64,000 nucleotides of DNA from DATDPM01 sp963841995 (lineage in GTDB: Bacteria > Pseudomonadota > Alphaproteobacteria > DATDPM01): assembly GCA_963841995.1 (NCBI GenBank), contig CAWJEX010000001.1:108566-172565 (forward strand), written 5' to 3'. The translations under genes were made by a program, and so were the position numbers. Positions 45,717 to 54,710 of the stretch are shown here, piece after piece. The notes under the pieces were generated by a model. The model had not been told where the DNA came from. It saw only the letters and a program-made list of their open reading frames with translations, and ran no database searches. Numbering within the stretch: the stretch's first letter is position 1; each line of letters starts with the position of its first letter.

Positions 45717-46698
45717 AGCCTTGCTGCTGATTGCCGAAGAAGAAGCGCGCGGGATCGCGCTCGATCTCCGTGGTGAGACGATTCAAATTGCCGACAAGCT
45801 CCCGCGCGTCGGACATAAATCCGGTCAGATTGTTCAGGCCGCTGCTGGAGAAATTGCGGAGGGGCGCGCGGTTTTCCTCCACCAATCCGGCTATCTCATT
45901 GCTCATGGTTGTCAGCGATTTCGACGTTTGCTTGAGATCGGTCACGAGCGACGCCATCTGGTCGCTGGTCGAGGTAAAACTGCGCCCGGTGTCGTTGGCG
46001 GCGCGCCCGATGGCATCGAGAGTGGTGTCGGCTTTAGCGGTGAGGTGGTCGAGGGCGGCGGTCGTTTGGCGCAAATTGGCCATGGTCACCGAAAAATCGG
46101 AAATTGCGTGCTCGATCTGCGGGCTTTCCTTGGCCAGGGATCCGGTGAGCGTATCGAAATTCTTCAGAGTCTCGGTGATGGCCTCGCGATTCTCCGGACT
46201 CAATAGCTCGTTGGCGCGGGCCAGCAAAAGATTGACGCGCTCGACGGCGGCCGGCGCGCTTTGCAGCACCTGTTCGATTCGTGAGGGGACCGAGGCAATG
46301 ACGGGATAGCGCTGGCCGTCCTTGGCTTCCAAGGAAGGCGAACTCTGCATGCCGCCCGACAGAAGGATGAATGTGCCGCCGGCCAATCCCTGGATTTCCA
46401 GACTGGCGACCGTGTCGGTGCGAATCGGCGTGGTGGCCTTGACTTCGATCGTCACCACGACCCGCTCGACATTGGTCGGGTCGATCTCGATATCGATCAC
46501 TTCGCCGACATCGATGCCCCGGTAGCTGACGAAGCTGCTCTTCTTGAGCCCGGTGACAGCGCCGACGAAATAGATGTCGTATCGCTTGACGTCGGTGACA
46601 TAGCTGGTCCGCGCGAGCCATAAGGCAAACACGAGCAGCCCGGCCATGAGCAACAGGACGAAGCTGCCGACCAAGAGGTAATTGGCGCGGGTTTCCAT
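45694..46698 (-). CDS. mlaD: MlaD-family substrate-binding protein of a lipid ABC transporter
   Basis: A 334-residue MCE-domain protein. One N-terminal TM helix (YLLVGSFVLLLMAGLLVFAL) is followed by the MCE barrel (YDIYFVGAVTGLKKSSFVSY, GIDVGEVIDIEIDP, GLAGGTFILLSGG). A long helical C-terminus (about residues 150-310) ends in ARFFFGNQQQGYDLSHRK. The helical extension makes it resemble single-MCE proteins of larger tube-forming systems rather than the short E. coli MlaD. It works with the downstream lipoprotein and the upstream ATPase and permease. Confidence 0.9.
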   Translation of the reverse strand: METRANYLLVGSFVLLLMAGLLVFALWLARTSYVTDVKRYDIYFVGAVTGLKKSSFVSYRGIDVGEVIDIEIDPTNVERVVVTIEVKATTPIRTDTVASLEIQGLAGGTFILLSGGMQSSPSLEAKDGQRYPVIASVPSRIEQVLQSAPAAVERVNLLLARANELLSPENREAITETLKNFDTLTGSLAKESPQIEHAISDFSVTMANLRQTTAALDHLTAKADTTLDAIGRAANDTGRSFTSTSDQMASLVTDLKQTSKSLTTMSNEIAGLVEENRAPLRNFSSSGLNNLTGFMSDARELVGNLNRLTTEIERDPARFFFGNQQQGYDLSHRK

Positions 46699-46705
46699 GG
46701 CGGAA

Positions 46706-47479
46706 TTACGAGGCTGCAGGCGGGTTGGCGGAAAGGGCGGCGCGTCCGCGCGGACCGCAGAAATATTCCTGAATCCACGGGTGAGGGTCGCGCATCAGGC
46801 TCTCCAAGGTGCCGACTTTAACACGCTTATCGACCAGGACGGAAATGCGGTCGCATACCGCGCGAAGCGAATCCAGGTCGTGGGTCACCAGCAACACGGT
46901 CAGTCCCAGGGACCGCTGAAGCTCGCGGATAAGCCGGTCGAAGGCGGACGCCCCGATCGGATCGAGGCCGGAGGTGGGCTCATCCAGAAACAGAATTTCG
47001 GGGTCGAGCGCCAGCGCCCGGGCCAGTCCGGCCCTTTTTTTCATGCCCCCGGAAAGCTGGGACGGGTATTTGTCGGCGGCGTCCGGCGGCAGGCCGACCA
47101 TCGCGATCCGGAGCATAGCGAGCTCGCGGCGAAGCCCGGGCGGCATCTTGATATGCTCGCGCATCGGAACCTCGATGTTCTGAGCGACGGTGAGCGAGCT
47201 GAACAGGGCGCCGTCCTGGAACAGAACGCCCCAATGGCGATCCAGTTGCCGCAATTCCGATTCCGATAACGATCGGACATCCTGCCCCAGGACTTTGACT
47301 TGACCGGCATTGGGTCTGCGCAGCCCGATGATCGAGTGCAGCAGCACCGACTTGCCGCTGCCCGAGCCGCCGACCAGCCCCATGATCTCGCCCCGCTGGA
47401 CCGTCAGATCGACTCCGTCATGCACCAGCTGGGCGCCAAATTGCGTCCTCAGCCCTTTGACTTCGATGACGGTTTCCAT
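46706..47479 (-). CDS. mlaF: ABC transporter ATP-binding protein (MlaF-like)
   Basis: A cytosolic ATPase of 257 residues. Walker A is GGSGSGKSVLL, the Q-loop is FQDGALFSS, the signature is LSGGMKKRAGLARAL, Walker B is ILFLDEPTSGLDP and the H-loop is VTHDLDS. KKRAGLARA in the signature is typical of MlaF. It lies between the permease (3 bp upstream) and mlaD, and drives lipid transport between membranes. Confidence 0.94.
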   Translation of the reverse strand: METVIEVKGLRTQFGAQLVHDGVDLTVQRGEIMGLVGGSGSGKSVLLHSIIGLRRPNAGQVKVLGQDVRSLSESELRQLDRHWGVLFQDGALFSSLTVAQNIEVPMREHIKMPPGLRRELAMLRIAMVGLPPDAADKYPSQLSGGMKKRAGLARALALDPEILFLDEPTSGLDPIGASAFDRLIRELQRSLGLTVLLVTHDLDSLRAVCDRISVLVDKRVKVGTLESLMRDPHPWIQEYFCGPRGRAALSANPPAAS

Positions 47480-47482
47480 CGC

Positions 47483-48569
47483 TCACATATTGACGGCGGA
47501 GAAGAAGATGGACAGGAAGGCATCGAGCACGATGATCAGAAACACCGCTTCCACCACCGCCTTGGTGGTGTGGCTGCCCACCAATTCGGCGCTCCGGGTC
47601 ACCATCAGCCCCTCGAAACAGCCGACCACGGCGATGACAAAACCGAAGAGCGGCGCCTTCAAAATTCCGACCCAGAAGGAGGTGATGGAGACCGCGGTCT
47701 GAAGTTGCCGTACGAATTGGAGGAGGGTCATGTCGAGCTTCGCCACCGCCATCGCGGCACCGCCCAAGATTCCCAAGATATCGGCATAAAAGGTCAGAAG
47801 CGGCATGACGATGACCAGTGCGATCACTCGCGGCAGCACCAGAACTTCCATCGGATCGAGCCCGATGGTCTGCATGGCCTCGACCTCTTCATTGACCTTC
47901 ATGGTGCCGATCTGCGCCGTGAACGCGCTGCCGGAGCGGCCCGCCACGATGATGGCGGTGATGAGGATGCCCATTTCCCGCAGGATGCCGATGCCGACGA
48001 TATTGACGGTGAAGATCTGCGCCCCGAATCGCGCCAGCTGATCGACGCTTTGATAGGCGGTGACGACACCGATCAGGAAGCTCAGCAGACCCACGATGGG
48101 CAGGGCGTTGAATCCCGTCAATTGCATCTGGTGGGTGAGCGAAGCGATGCGCACCCGGCCCGGGCGCAACAGCGTCCGTTGGAAGGTGACCGCGGTCAGA
48201 CCGAGGAAATTGAGGAGATCCCGGGCGTCGAATAGCAATTCAACCGTCGTCTTGCCGATGCCCTCGACGGCGGCAAACAGCCGGTCGCGGTGTAGCGTCG
48301 GCGGTGCCACCGATACGTCCTGCCGAGCGACCGTCTCCAGCAGCGAGGTGTGCGACGCGCTGGCACCGGAAACCGCCGTTTCGATTCCTTTCTTGCGGAA
48401 TTCGGCCTGGGTGCGGCGGATCAGCCAGGCCCCTGCCGCGTCGAGGCGCTTTACGGCGCTGAGATCCAAATCGGCGCGGTTCAGCCCGGCGACATCAAGC
48501 CTGTGCAGCTCGCGATCGAGTTCGGCCGGCCGTCTCCGCCACCCATTGCCCGCCGAGGGTGAGCCACAT
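47483..48569 (-). CDS. mlaE: MlaE-family lipid ABC permease with N-terminal STAS domain, apparent frameshift
   Basis: The membrane permease of the Mla-type transporter. From about residue 130 it has five or six TM helices with the MlaE signature (GRSGSAFTAQIGTMKVNEEV, EAMQTIGLDPMEVLVLPRV). The N-terminus is a STAS-like domain: DLSAVKRLDAAGAWLIRRTQ is its second half. The first half (MWLTLGGQWVAETAG) is in another frame. Removing one base at GAACTC (minus strand 48523-48518) joins them as ETAGRLDRELHRLDVAGLN. Without repair translation would need a TTG at 48469 and would lack half the domain. ATG 48569 or 48677 may be the true start. STAS-MlaE fusions are known and STAS is thought to regulate assembly. 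Confidence 0.83.
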
Positions 48570-48832
48570 TGCCTCGGCGCTGCGGCGGCTATTCAGCCAT
48601 CCGTCGGCTGGGGATGCGCCCTGATCGTGCTTTGCCGCCACGGTTGCGCCTGCAAAAATGCTGAAGCTGAACCGCATGACGCTAATCGGAAAAGTCGGGA
48701 GGGATCAAGGCATAGCCGGGGTAAGCGATCGCCCGGAAAGCTGTTTTGTCGAGCTGGCGTTGGCCGCGATGGCCAAAATCGCTTTAACCCTAAGTTTACG
48801 AGCCGGTCGGCTAGAATAGGCATGGGGAAGCC

Positions 48833-49336
48833 ATGGCAATGTTTGGCACGACTTCGCAAAACCCATCCCGCGGGCCAGGTCTTTGGCGCGTGGCGGCAAT
48901 GGCTGCCCTCATGGCGTTCGCGGTCGTTGCCTGCGATAACGAAGAGGACTCAGGCTTAAATCGCGAGGCGCTCTCTCGCGCTTACGCCTCCAAACCCACT
49001 CCCGCATCGCTCAATTGCAAGAAATCGGGCGGCGTTCTGACCATTGAGAAGCGAAGCGACGGCGGCGAATACGGTGTGTGCAATTTCAAGAGCGGCCTCA
49101 AATGCGAACAATGGGCGATGCTGGTGGGATATTGCCCGCCGGGTGGCATCGATATTTCCAACTTTCCGACCGATGCGGCGCGATATTGCGCCCTGCATGG
49201 CGGGCGTTACCACCCGCAGCCCTGGGGTGCCAGCGAGCCGGAACACTGCGAACTTCCCGGCAACGTGATGTGTAGCGTGAACGACTTTTATTTCGGCCGC
49301 TGTGGCAAGACGGTGGACAAGGCATTGGGGCAATAG
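48833..49336 (+). CDS. DUF333-like cysteine-rich lipoprotein
   Basis: A 167-residue lipoprotein. The signal peptide ends AVVAC (lipobox), and two cysteine-paired segments follow. The first (PTPASLNCKKSGGVLTIEKR, GGEYGVCNFKSGLKCEQWAM) matches DUF333 (NPAxxxCxxxGGxxxxxxxxxGxxGxCxxxxGxxCEEW). The second (DAARYCALHGGRYHPQPWG) looks like a degenerate copy. Function unknown; DUF333 proteins are small envelope proteins, some described as haemolysin-like or inhibitors. Confidence 0.75.
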   Translation: MAMFGTTSQNPSRGPGLWRVAAMAALMAFAVVACDNEEDSGLNREALSRAYASKPTPASLNCKKSGGVLTIEKRSDGGEYGVCNFKSGLKCEQWAMLVGYCPPGGIDISNFPTDAARYCALHGGRYHPQPWGASEPEHCELPGNVMCSVNDFYFGRCGKTVDKALGQ

Positions 49337-49433
49337 TGGCGAAAAAGCCGCGGTCTTGCCGCTCCCAACGACCCCCTCAGCCGTGGTAAAAGGGGCCCCC
49401 GGGATCCGAGATCCCGTTCCCAAGAGAGGCACT

Positions 49434-49697
49434 ATGAACCGGTTTCACCCCGCTATCGTGGCCCTGGCATTTGGCATGCTCGTCGCATCCAATGGCTTGG
49501 TGCATGCCGCTGCGACGAGCACCGACAATGTCGCGGACGAACTCAACGCCCAACAGGCCAAGAAGGTCCAGCAAGAGCAGGACGAATTGAACAAGAAGGT
49601 CGAAGAGGAAAACGCGGCGCGGATGCGTCAATGGCAAGAAGAAAACGCCAAACGCCTCGAAGAGTGGAAAAAAGAGCAATCGCAGCCGCCGCAATAG
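49434..49697 (+). CDS. Small periplasmic coiled-coil protein
   Basis: An 87-residue protein: signal peptide to about residue 24 (ending VHAAA), then a highly charged single helix rich in Glu, Lys, Gln and Asn (AKKVQQEQDELNKKVEEENA, RLEEWKKEQSQPPQ). Its heptad-like spacing predicts a coiled coil, perhaps an oligomer or an envelope linker similar in scale to Lpp-type proteins, without a lipobox. ATG at 49434 is used because the signal peptide begins there. Function unknown. Confidence 0.6.
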   Translation: MNRFHPAIVALAFGMLVASNGLVHAAATSTDNVADELNAQQAKKVQQEQDELNKKVEEENAARMRQWQEENAKRLEEWKKEQSQPPQ

Positions 49698-49749
49698 CGC
49701 GGCCCATCCGGCCGGGAAGCGCAGACCACCATTGCCGCCGCTCAGCCTG

Positions 49750-49875
49750 ATGCTTGATGCGATCGCCGCTCAGCGCCAGGAGTTGAGCCGCCTTCGCCGC
49801 GAAAAAATTATCGGGGACGATGTTTTGCGTCGCATCGAGCATGAGCTCGATCTGCCTGAAGCGATGCTCGTCTAG
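49750..49875 (+). pseudogene. Remnant of Na+/H+ antiporter (CPA1) C-terminal tail
   Basis: The frame reads MLDAIAAQRQELSRLRREKI, then DDVLRRIEHELDLPEAMLV and stop. R-x2-E-L-x-R-L-R-x-E-x2-I-x-D-D-V-L-R-R-I-E-x-E-L-D-L-x-E-A is the usual cytosolic end of CPA1 sodium/proton antiporters. No TM segment precedes it; the signal-peptide gene upstream is unrelated. It is probably the last stump of a deleted antiporter. Its stop meets the stop of the greB-like gene tail to tail. Confidence 0.55.
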
Positions 49876-50384
49876 CGGGGTTTTTTTGTGTCGTAGCGGA
49901 TGGCCAGGATTTCGAGATCGACATCCCCGGCCGGGCGCTTCCAGGTGACGACGTCGCCGATTTTGGCGCCGGTCAAGGCGCGCGCGAGGGGCGAAACCCA
50001 GCTAACCTTGTTGAGCGCGACATCGGCTTCGTCTTCGCCGACGATCGCGTAATCGCGTTCGTGGCCGTCAGGATCGGCGACCCGGACGACGGCCCCGAAG
50101 GCGACTTCGTCGGCCGATTGAGTCGCGGGATCGACCGGAATCGCGTGATCGACGCGATGGGCGAGGTAACGCAGGCGCCGTTCGATTTGCGCCAGCGCCA
50201 ATTTCGCCTGCAGCTCCTCGCTGGCGGCGAGTTTCTCCTTTTCCGCGGAAAGCTCGGCCAGCTCGGCCCGAAGGGCCGCCAAGCCGTTCCGGGTGACGTA
50301 ATTGGGGTGCCGGCTTTCGGGGATTTCCGGTTGATCGTCGGAAACCTCGTCGCCGTCCGGCTCCTTGACGAAAGCGCGGCTCAA
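49872..50384 (-). CDS. GreA/GreB-family transcription elongation factor
   Basis: A 170-residue Gre-type factor that enters the RNA polymerase secondary channel and helps cleave backtracked RNA. After an acidic N-terminal extension (about 26 residues) comes NYVTRNGLAALRAELAELSA, a coiled coil with ERRLRYLAHRVDHAIPVDP, then the FKBP-like domain (VRVADPDGHERDYAIVGEDE, KVSWVSPLARALTGAKIGD). The acidic tip residues are not conserved as D-E in the usual position, so it may be GreB-like or a Gre-factor paralogue. Confidence 0.85.
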   Translation of the reverse strand: MSRAFVKEPDGDEVSDDQPEIPESRHPNYVTRNGLAALRAELAELSAEKEKLAASEELQAKLALAQIERRLRYLAHRVDHAIPVDPATQSADEVAFGAVVRVADPDGHERDYAIVGEDEADVALNKVSWVSPLARALTGAKIGDVVTWKRPAGDVDLEILAIRYDTKKPR

Positions 50385-50473
50385 TCCGTCCCTCCCAGAA
50401 AATGCGATCAGCCTTGAAGACTAGCAGAAATCGCCGGCGTCCGGGCACGACCCTGGGACGGCACGGAAAAGGA

Positions 50474-52231
50474 TCACGCCGCCGAATCGGGGGCGTAGCG
50501 TTCGTTAAGAGCATTCAATGTGCGCTCGCCTTGCTCCCGCAAGGTCGGCAGCACGGCCTCGATCCGTTGGGTGTCGCGGGACGCGCAGGCGCCCGCAAGT
50601 TCAAGCGCGGCTTTTTCCAGGGATTTGGCACCAAAGACGGCGGCCAGGCGCTCGAGGTCACGGGCGATTTCGGCGGCTTTCGGCAAATCGCTTTTTTCGC
50701 AGGCGTGGATCAGCCCCGCGATGCGCTGGCGGAGATCGCCGGTCTGGCGTTCGATCAGGCCGCGCACCGTGTCATGACCGAGCGCCTGCTCGAGAGTGTG
50801 CAAAATCCCGGCATCGAGCGGCTCGTCCCGATGGCTGGATAGCGGCTGTGTGCGACTTCGCGCGTCCCGGCGCTTGCGGTAAATGGTGGCGCGGTCGATC
50901 CCCAGCAAAGCAGCAGCCCGCCTGACATTGCCGCCGCAGGCCGCAATGGCTTGGTCGATGGCATCGCGTTCGACCTGCCAAAGCGCGCGGACGCCGCTCG
51001 CCGGATCGCCAAATTTTCGGCCGGCACCCGCGCCAACGCGCGATGGAGTCATTGCGTTTCGGGCCGAGAGGGGAGGCAGCATGCCGGCCGTCACCCATTC
51101 GCCATCGTTCAGGACGACGACGCGGCGAATTACATTCTGGAGCTCGCGCACATTCCCCGGCCAAGAATAGCTGACCAAGGCGGCCGCGGCGTCGGGTGCG
51201 AATCCGGCGAAGTGTTTGCTTTCTTCGTGCGTCGTGTCGGCAAGAAATTGAGCGGCAAGCAACGGAATATCTTCGCTGCGTTCCCGCAAGGGTGGAAGTT
51301 CGATCGGAATCACATGCATGCGATAGAAGAGATCTTCGCGGAATTGCCCGCGCTCCACCTCGTGCCAGGGATTGCGGTTGGTCGCGCAAACATAGCGGAG
51401 ATCCGCTTGTTCGCTTTGGTCCGCGCCGACTTTTTGATAAACCCCGGTTTGGACGACGCGCAGAAGTTTTGCCTGAAGATCGAGCGGCATGTCGCAAATT
51501 TCGTCGAGAAAGAGCGTACCGCCAGCCGCTCGCGCCACGGCCCCGCCGCGTTCGGCGGTAGCGCCCGTGAAGGCACCCCGACGATGTCCGAAGATTTCGC
51601 TTTCCATCAGCCCGGCGGGAATCGCCGCGCAGTTGAGGGCGACGAAAGGCCGGTCGTGCCGCGCGCTCAAGGCATGGATCGCGGCGGCGCAAAGCTCCTT
51701 GCCGGTGCCGCTTTCTCCGGTGATAAAAATCGTCGCCGTGCTCGCCGCCGCCGATTCGATCGTCCGATAGACCGCCCGCATGGCCGGCGATGCGCCGATG
51801 AAGCCCTGAAAATGGTCGCTTTCGTAGCGTTCGCGAAAGCGCGATACCAGTTTGGCGAGTCGCTGCCGCTCGACCGCATTGCGCAAGGTGACGACCAGGC
51901 GCGCCGGTTCGCAGGGTTTGACGACGTAATCGAACGCGCCAAGCCGCATCGCGTCGACCGCGGTGTCGAGGGAGGCATTGCCGGTGAGGATGACGACGGA
52001 GCCCGCACGATTATTGGCGACAAGCGCGCGAAGAACCTCGCGGCCATCCATGTCGGGAAGCCCCAGATCGAGGAGAACGGCGTCCGGCGTTTCGGCGGCC
52101 AGCATGTCGAGCGCTTCGCGGGCCGTGGCCGCATGCCGGATGCGGAAAGGCTGGTCGGCGAGACAGGCGGAGACGTATTGAATTTCCTCCGGCCGGTCTT
52201 CGACGACGAGAATATTGGCTTCGTCAGACAT
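50474..52231 (-). CDS. Sigma-54-dependent response regulator with C-terminal Hpt-like domain
   Basis: A 585-residue NtrC-family activator. The receiver domain (residues 5-120) has acceptor D55 in AVLLDLGLPDMDG and the KP pair at about 105. The AAA+ domain has Walker A GESGTGKE (172-179), the sigma-54 loop GAFTGAT (219-225) and Walker B FLDE. A Fis-type HTH (RRAAALLGIDRATIYRKRRD) follows at about 425-450. The last ~110 residues form an Hpt-like four-helix segment, but the phospho-His position in IARDLERLAAVFGA appears to be Arg. ATG 52231 is used; it lies inside the kinase gene's 3' end (8-nt overlap). Confidence 0.88.
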   Translation of the reverse strand: MSDEANILVVEDRPEEIQYVSACLADQPFRIRHAATAREALDMLAAETPDAVLLDLGLPDMDGREVLRALVANNRAGSVVILTGNASLDTAVDAMRLGAFDYVVKPCEPARLVVTLRNAVERQRLAKLVSRFRERYESDHFQGFIGASPAMRAVYRTIESAAASTATIFITGESGTGKELCAAAIHALSARHDRPFVALNCAAIPAGLMESEIFGHRRGAFTGATAERGGAVARAAGGTLFLDEICDMPLDLQAKLLRVVQTGVYQKVGADQSEQADLRYVCATNRNPWHEVERGQFREDLFYRMHVIPIELPPLRERSEDIPLLAAQFLADTTHEESKHFAGFAPDAAAALVSYSWPGNVRELQNVIRRVVVLNDGEWVTAGMLPPLSARNAMTPSRVGAGAGRKFGDPASGVRALWQVERDAIDQAIAACGGNVRRAAALLGIDRATIYRKRRDARSRTQPLSSHRDEPLDAGILHTLEQALGHDTVRGLIERQTGDLRQRIAGLIHACEKSDLPKAAEIARDLERLAAVFGAKSLEKAALELAGACASRDTQRIEAVLPTLREQGERTLNALNERYAPDSAA

Positions 52232-53492
52232 CGCCGGCGGTCCGTTTCTTGGTCGGATCACTGGGAAAGCGGAGGGTGACGACGGTTCCGCCGACGGGGC
52301 TGCTGCGGAATTCGAGGATACCGCCCAAGCTTTCGACGATGCGCCGCGTTATCGGCAGACCGAGCCCATTGCCGGCCGGCTTGCCGTCGCCCTGGCTTTT
52401 TTCCGGCGGAACGGACGACATCAAATCCATCGCCGCCGGGGGGACGCCGATCCCGGTATCGCTGATGATGAGGATGTAGGCGTCTCCGCTTTTCTCCGCC
52501 CAGGCTCTTACGGTGACCCGGCCGCCGGGTCGCGTGAATTTGATGGCGTTCTCCACCAAATTCAGAATCACCTGCTTCAGCCGCTTCGGATCCGTCCGGA
52601 CGACGGGAAAATCCGGGGCGATGTCCAGCACAAGCGCCACGCCCGCCGTCTTCGCCTGATTTTCCACCATGGGCACGCAGGATTGAATCAGCTCCGGCAG
52701 CTTCGTTTCGGTCAAGTCGATGTCGAGTTCGATCGGATCGCAGGTGTCGCAATTCTTGAGAATGTCGTTGACGAGACCGGCGAGGTAGACGCCGGCGCCG
52801 TAAATATTCTCGATTCGCGCTGTGACGCCGGGGTCGAGCTTCCCGTTCATCAGAATCTTGGAGTAGCCGACGATGGCGTTGAGCGGCGTGCGCATATCGT
52901 GGCTGATATCGGCCAGGAGCTGCGTCTTGCCGCGATTCGCCGCCTCGGCGTCGGCGAGAGCCTCGATCAGCTTTCGCTCGGCGTGTTTCAAGACTCCGAC
53001 GACGTCGTCATGCTTTTCGGTTTGCTGCTCCATCATCCGGTCGAGATCGCGCTTTCGGGCTTCGACGAAGCGCTCGCAACGGCGGGCGACGGTCACCCGG
53101 CGAACGGCTCCGATGAGTTCACCGGTATCGAGCGGACGGCCCACGCAATCGTCGGCGCCCATGGCAAGAGCGGCCAAATGCACCGGATCGCTCGGGGCAT
53201 TGCAGAGGGCAATCACCGGCGGCGGAATCTCCGCCTTTCCGCGCCACCACGACGGCGACAACAGGGACGGCAGCTGGTCCGCGGCAACGACAATAACGTC
53301 GGGCTCGATGTTTTCGACGAAAGCCGCGGCGGCGTTCGAATCGGAAACGGTATGAATTCGGCTGAACCCAGCGCGGCGCAAGGCGCCTTCGATCCGCTCC
53401 CGCTCGCCGGGAGCGGCATCGACGAGCAGAATGCACGCTTCAATCGCGGGTTCCGCCGTGCTGCTGAGTTGTGCTGACTGCGTTGCTGGCAT
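52224..53492 (-). CDS. Histidine kinase with N-terminal pseudo-receiver
   Basis: A soluble 422-residue kinase, partner of the sigma-54 regulator it overlaps by 8 nt. Residues about 18-130 look like a receiver, but the acceptor Asp in the PDVIVVAAD strand is Ala (A70) and the KP lysine is Arg (GRPLD), so it is a pseudo-receiver. HisKA has H198 in ADISHDMRTPLNAIVGYS. The ATPase has an N box LVENAIKFT, G1 DTGIGVP and G2 GNGLGLPI. There is no TM helix, so it probably senses a cytosolic or protein signal. Confidence 0.88.
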   Translation of the reverse strand: MPATQSAQLSSTAEPAIEACILLVDAAPGERERIEGALRRAGFSRIHTVSDSNAAAAFVENIEPDVIVVAADQLPSLLSPSWWRGKAEIPPPVIALCNAPSDPVHLAALAMGADDCVGRPLDTGELIGAVRRVTVARRCERFVEARKRDLDRMMEQQTEKHDDVVGVLKHAERKLIEALADAEAANRGKTQLLADISHDMRTPLNAIVGYSKILMNGKLDPGVTARIENIYGAGVYLAGLVNDILKNCDTCDPIELDIDLTETKLPELIQSCVPMVENQAKTAGVALVLDIAPDFPVVRTDPKRLKQVILNLVENAIKFTRPGGRVTVRAWAEKSGDAYILIISDTGIGVPPAAMDLMSSVPPEKSQGDGKPAGNGLGLPITRRIVESLGGILEFRSSPVGGTVVTLRFPSDPTKKRTAGDV

Positions 53493-53630
53493 TGCCGCCT
53501 ATCCCGGGGCTGCGCCGAACAGCCCGAAGCCGGAGCTTTTGTTCTACAACTTCCGGGCTAATGACAGATTAACCCGGCAACCGGGGATCAACCCGTTCGG
53601 ATAGGGGCTTAGGGCGGCTTATAAGGGCTA

Positions 53631-54611
53631 TTACAGCGGACGATCGGCGAGGACCGCAAGACCGATAAGGGCGGCGTCGTCGCGACGGATGACGGAGGTC
53701 GGAATCGCGGCAAGAAATTTCGAATAGCGCCCCTTGGATTCGAAGCGTTGGCGGAACGGCGACGCCGCAAAGAAGTCGCCCAATTTCGGGACGACCCCGC
53801 CGCCGATATAAACCCCGCCGCGGGCTTTGAAGGTCAATGCGACGTCGGCTGCAACCGTGCCAAGCAGGGCGCAGAAAACCTGGAGCGTTTCGGCGCAGAA
53901 GGCGGAACTTCCGTCGAGCGCGCGGCGCACGATTCCTTCGGGGGTCGCGCGGGGCGGTTTCTCGCCTTCAAGTTCGCAAATCGCGTCGAAGAGCCGGACA
54001 AGACCGGGGCCCGAAACCGCCCGTTCGGCCGAAACATGGCCGAAATGGCTGCGAAGGACCGCGAGGATATCGCTCTCACGGTCATTGGCAGGCCCGAGGG
54101 TTGCGTGGCCGCCCTCGCTGGCGAGTAGAACCGGCCCCAACGGCGTTGGACCCGGACGCGCCGGAACGAGCCCGGCGACGCCGAGCCCCGTTCCCGGGCC
54201 GATCAGTGCGATCGGCGCTCCCTTAACCGGTCTGCCGCCGCCGATGCGCCGCAAGTCCGCCGCGCGTAACCGCGGTACGGCCAGAGCGAGCGCGGCAAAA
54301 TCGTTGACGACATCAAGCCGCGAGAACCCGAAGCGCCGGCACAATGCCCGAATTGAAAATCGCCAAGGTCCGTTCAACATGGCGATATCATCGCCGTCAT
54401 CGGGGCTTGCGACGGCGAAGGCGGCGCCGCCCGGCGGCGCCGGTTGCGTGGCCAGAAATTCGGCGAGCGCGTCTTCGATTCGCGGATAGTCGCGGCAGGC
54501 GGTGGTCCACACGGCGCCGACCGAACGGCCGTTGCGCCGCCACGCGAATCGCGCCTGGGTGCCGCCGATTTCAGCGACGAGCCGCAATTCAGGATCGCGT
54601 TTTGGGGGCAT
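53631..54611 (-). CDS. glk: Glucokinase
   Basis: Phosphorylates glucose with ATP. The 326-residue protein has EIGGTQARFAWR (phosphate 1; normally DIGGTNARFA), VNDFAALALAVP (the catalytic Asp), GPGTGLGVAGLVP, LASEGGHATLGP, and VYIGGGVVPKL near the C-terminus. ATG at 54611 (MPPKRDPELRL) is chosen over 54656 because similarity starts there. It is monocistronic by spacing. Confidence 0.9.
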   Translation of the reverse strand: MPPKRDPELRLVAEIGGTQARFAWRRNGRSVGAVWTTACRDYPRIEDALAEFLATQPAPPGGAAFAVASPDDGDDIAMLNGPWRFSIRALCRRFGFSRLDVVNDFAALALAVPRLRAADLRRIGGGRPVKGAPIALIGPGTGLGVAGLVPARPGPTPLGPVLLASEGGHATLGPANDRESDILAVLRSHFGHVSAERAVSGPGLVRLFDAICELEGEKPPRATPEGIVRRALDGSSAFCAETLQVFCALLGTVAADVALTFKARGGVYIGGGVVPKLGDFFAASPFRQRFESKGRYSKFLAAIPTSVIRRDDAALIGLAVLADRPL

Positions 54612-54710
54612 TTGGCGGTGACCAGTCCTTGATCGGCGCGGCATTGACCATCCCAATGCCGGTACCCGGCATCGAGTTTAGGAACGGAAGGCACGGTCCG
54701 GGAAGAAAGA

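Noticed and set aside
47025..47045. T-run inside the mlaF gene as a terminator
   Set aside because: It encodes the ABC signature region and has no hairpin.
50951..52279. 442-codon plus-strand ORF opposite the sigma-54 regulator
   Set aside because: Antisense frame; the minus strand has Walker and GAFTGA motifs in place.
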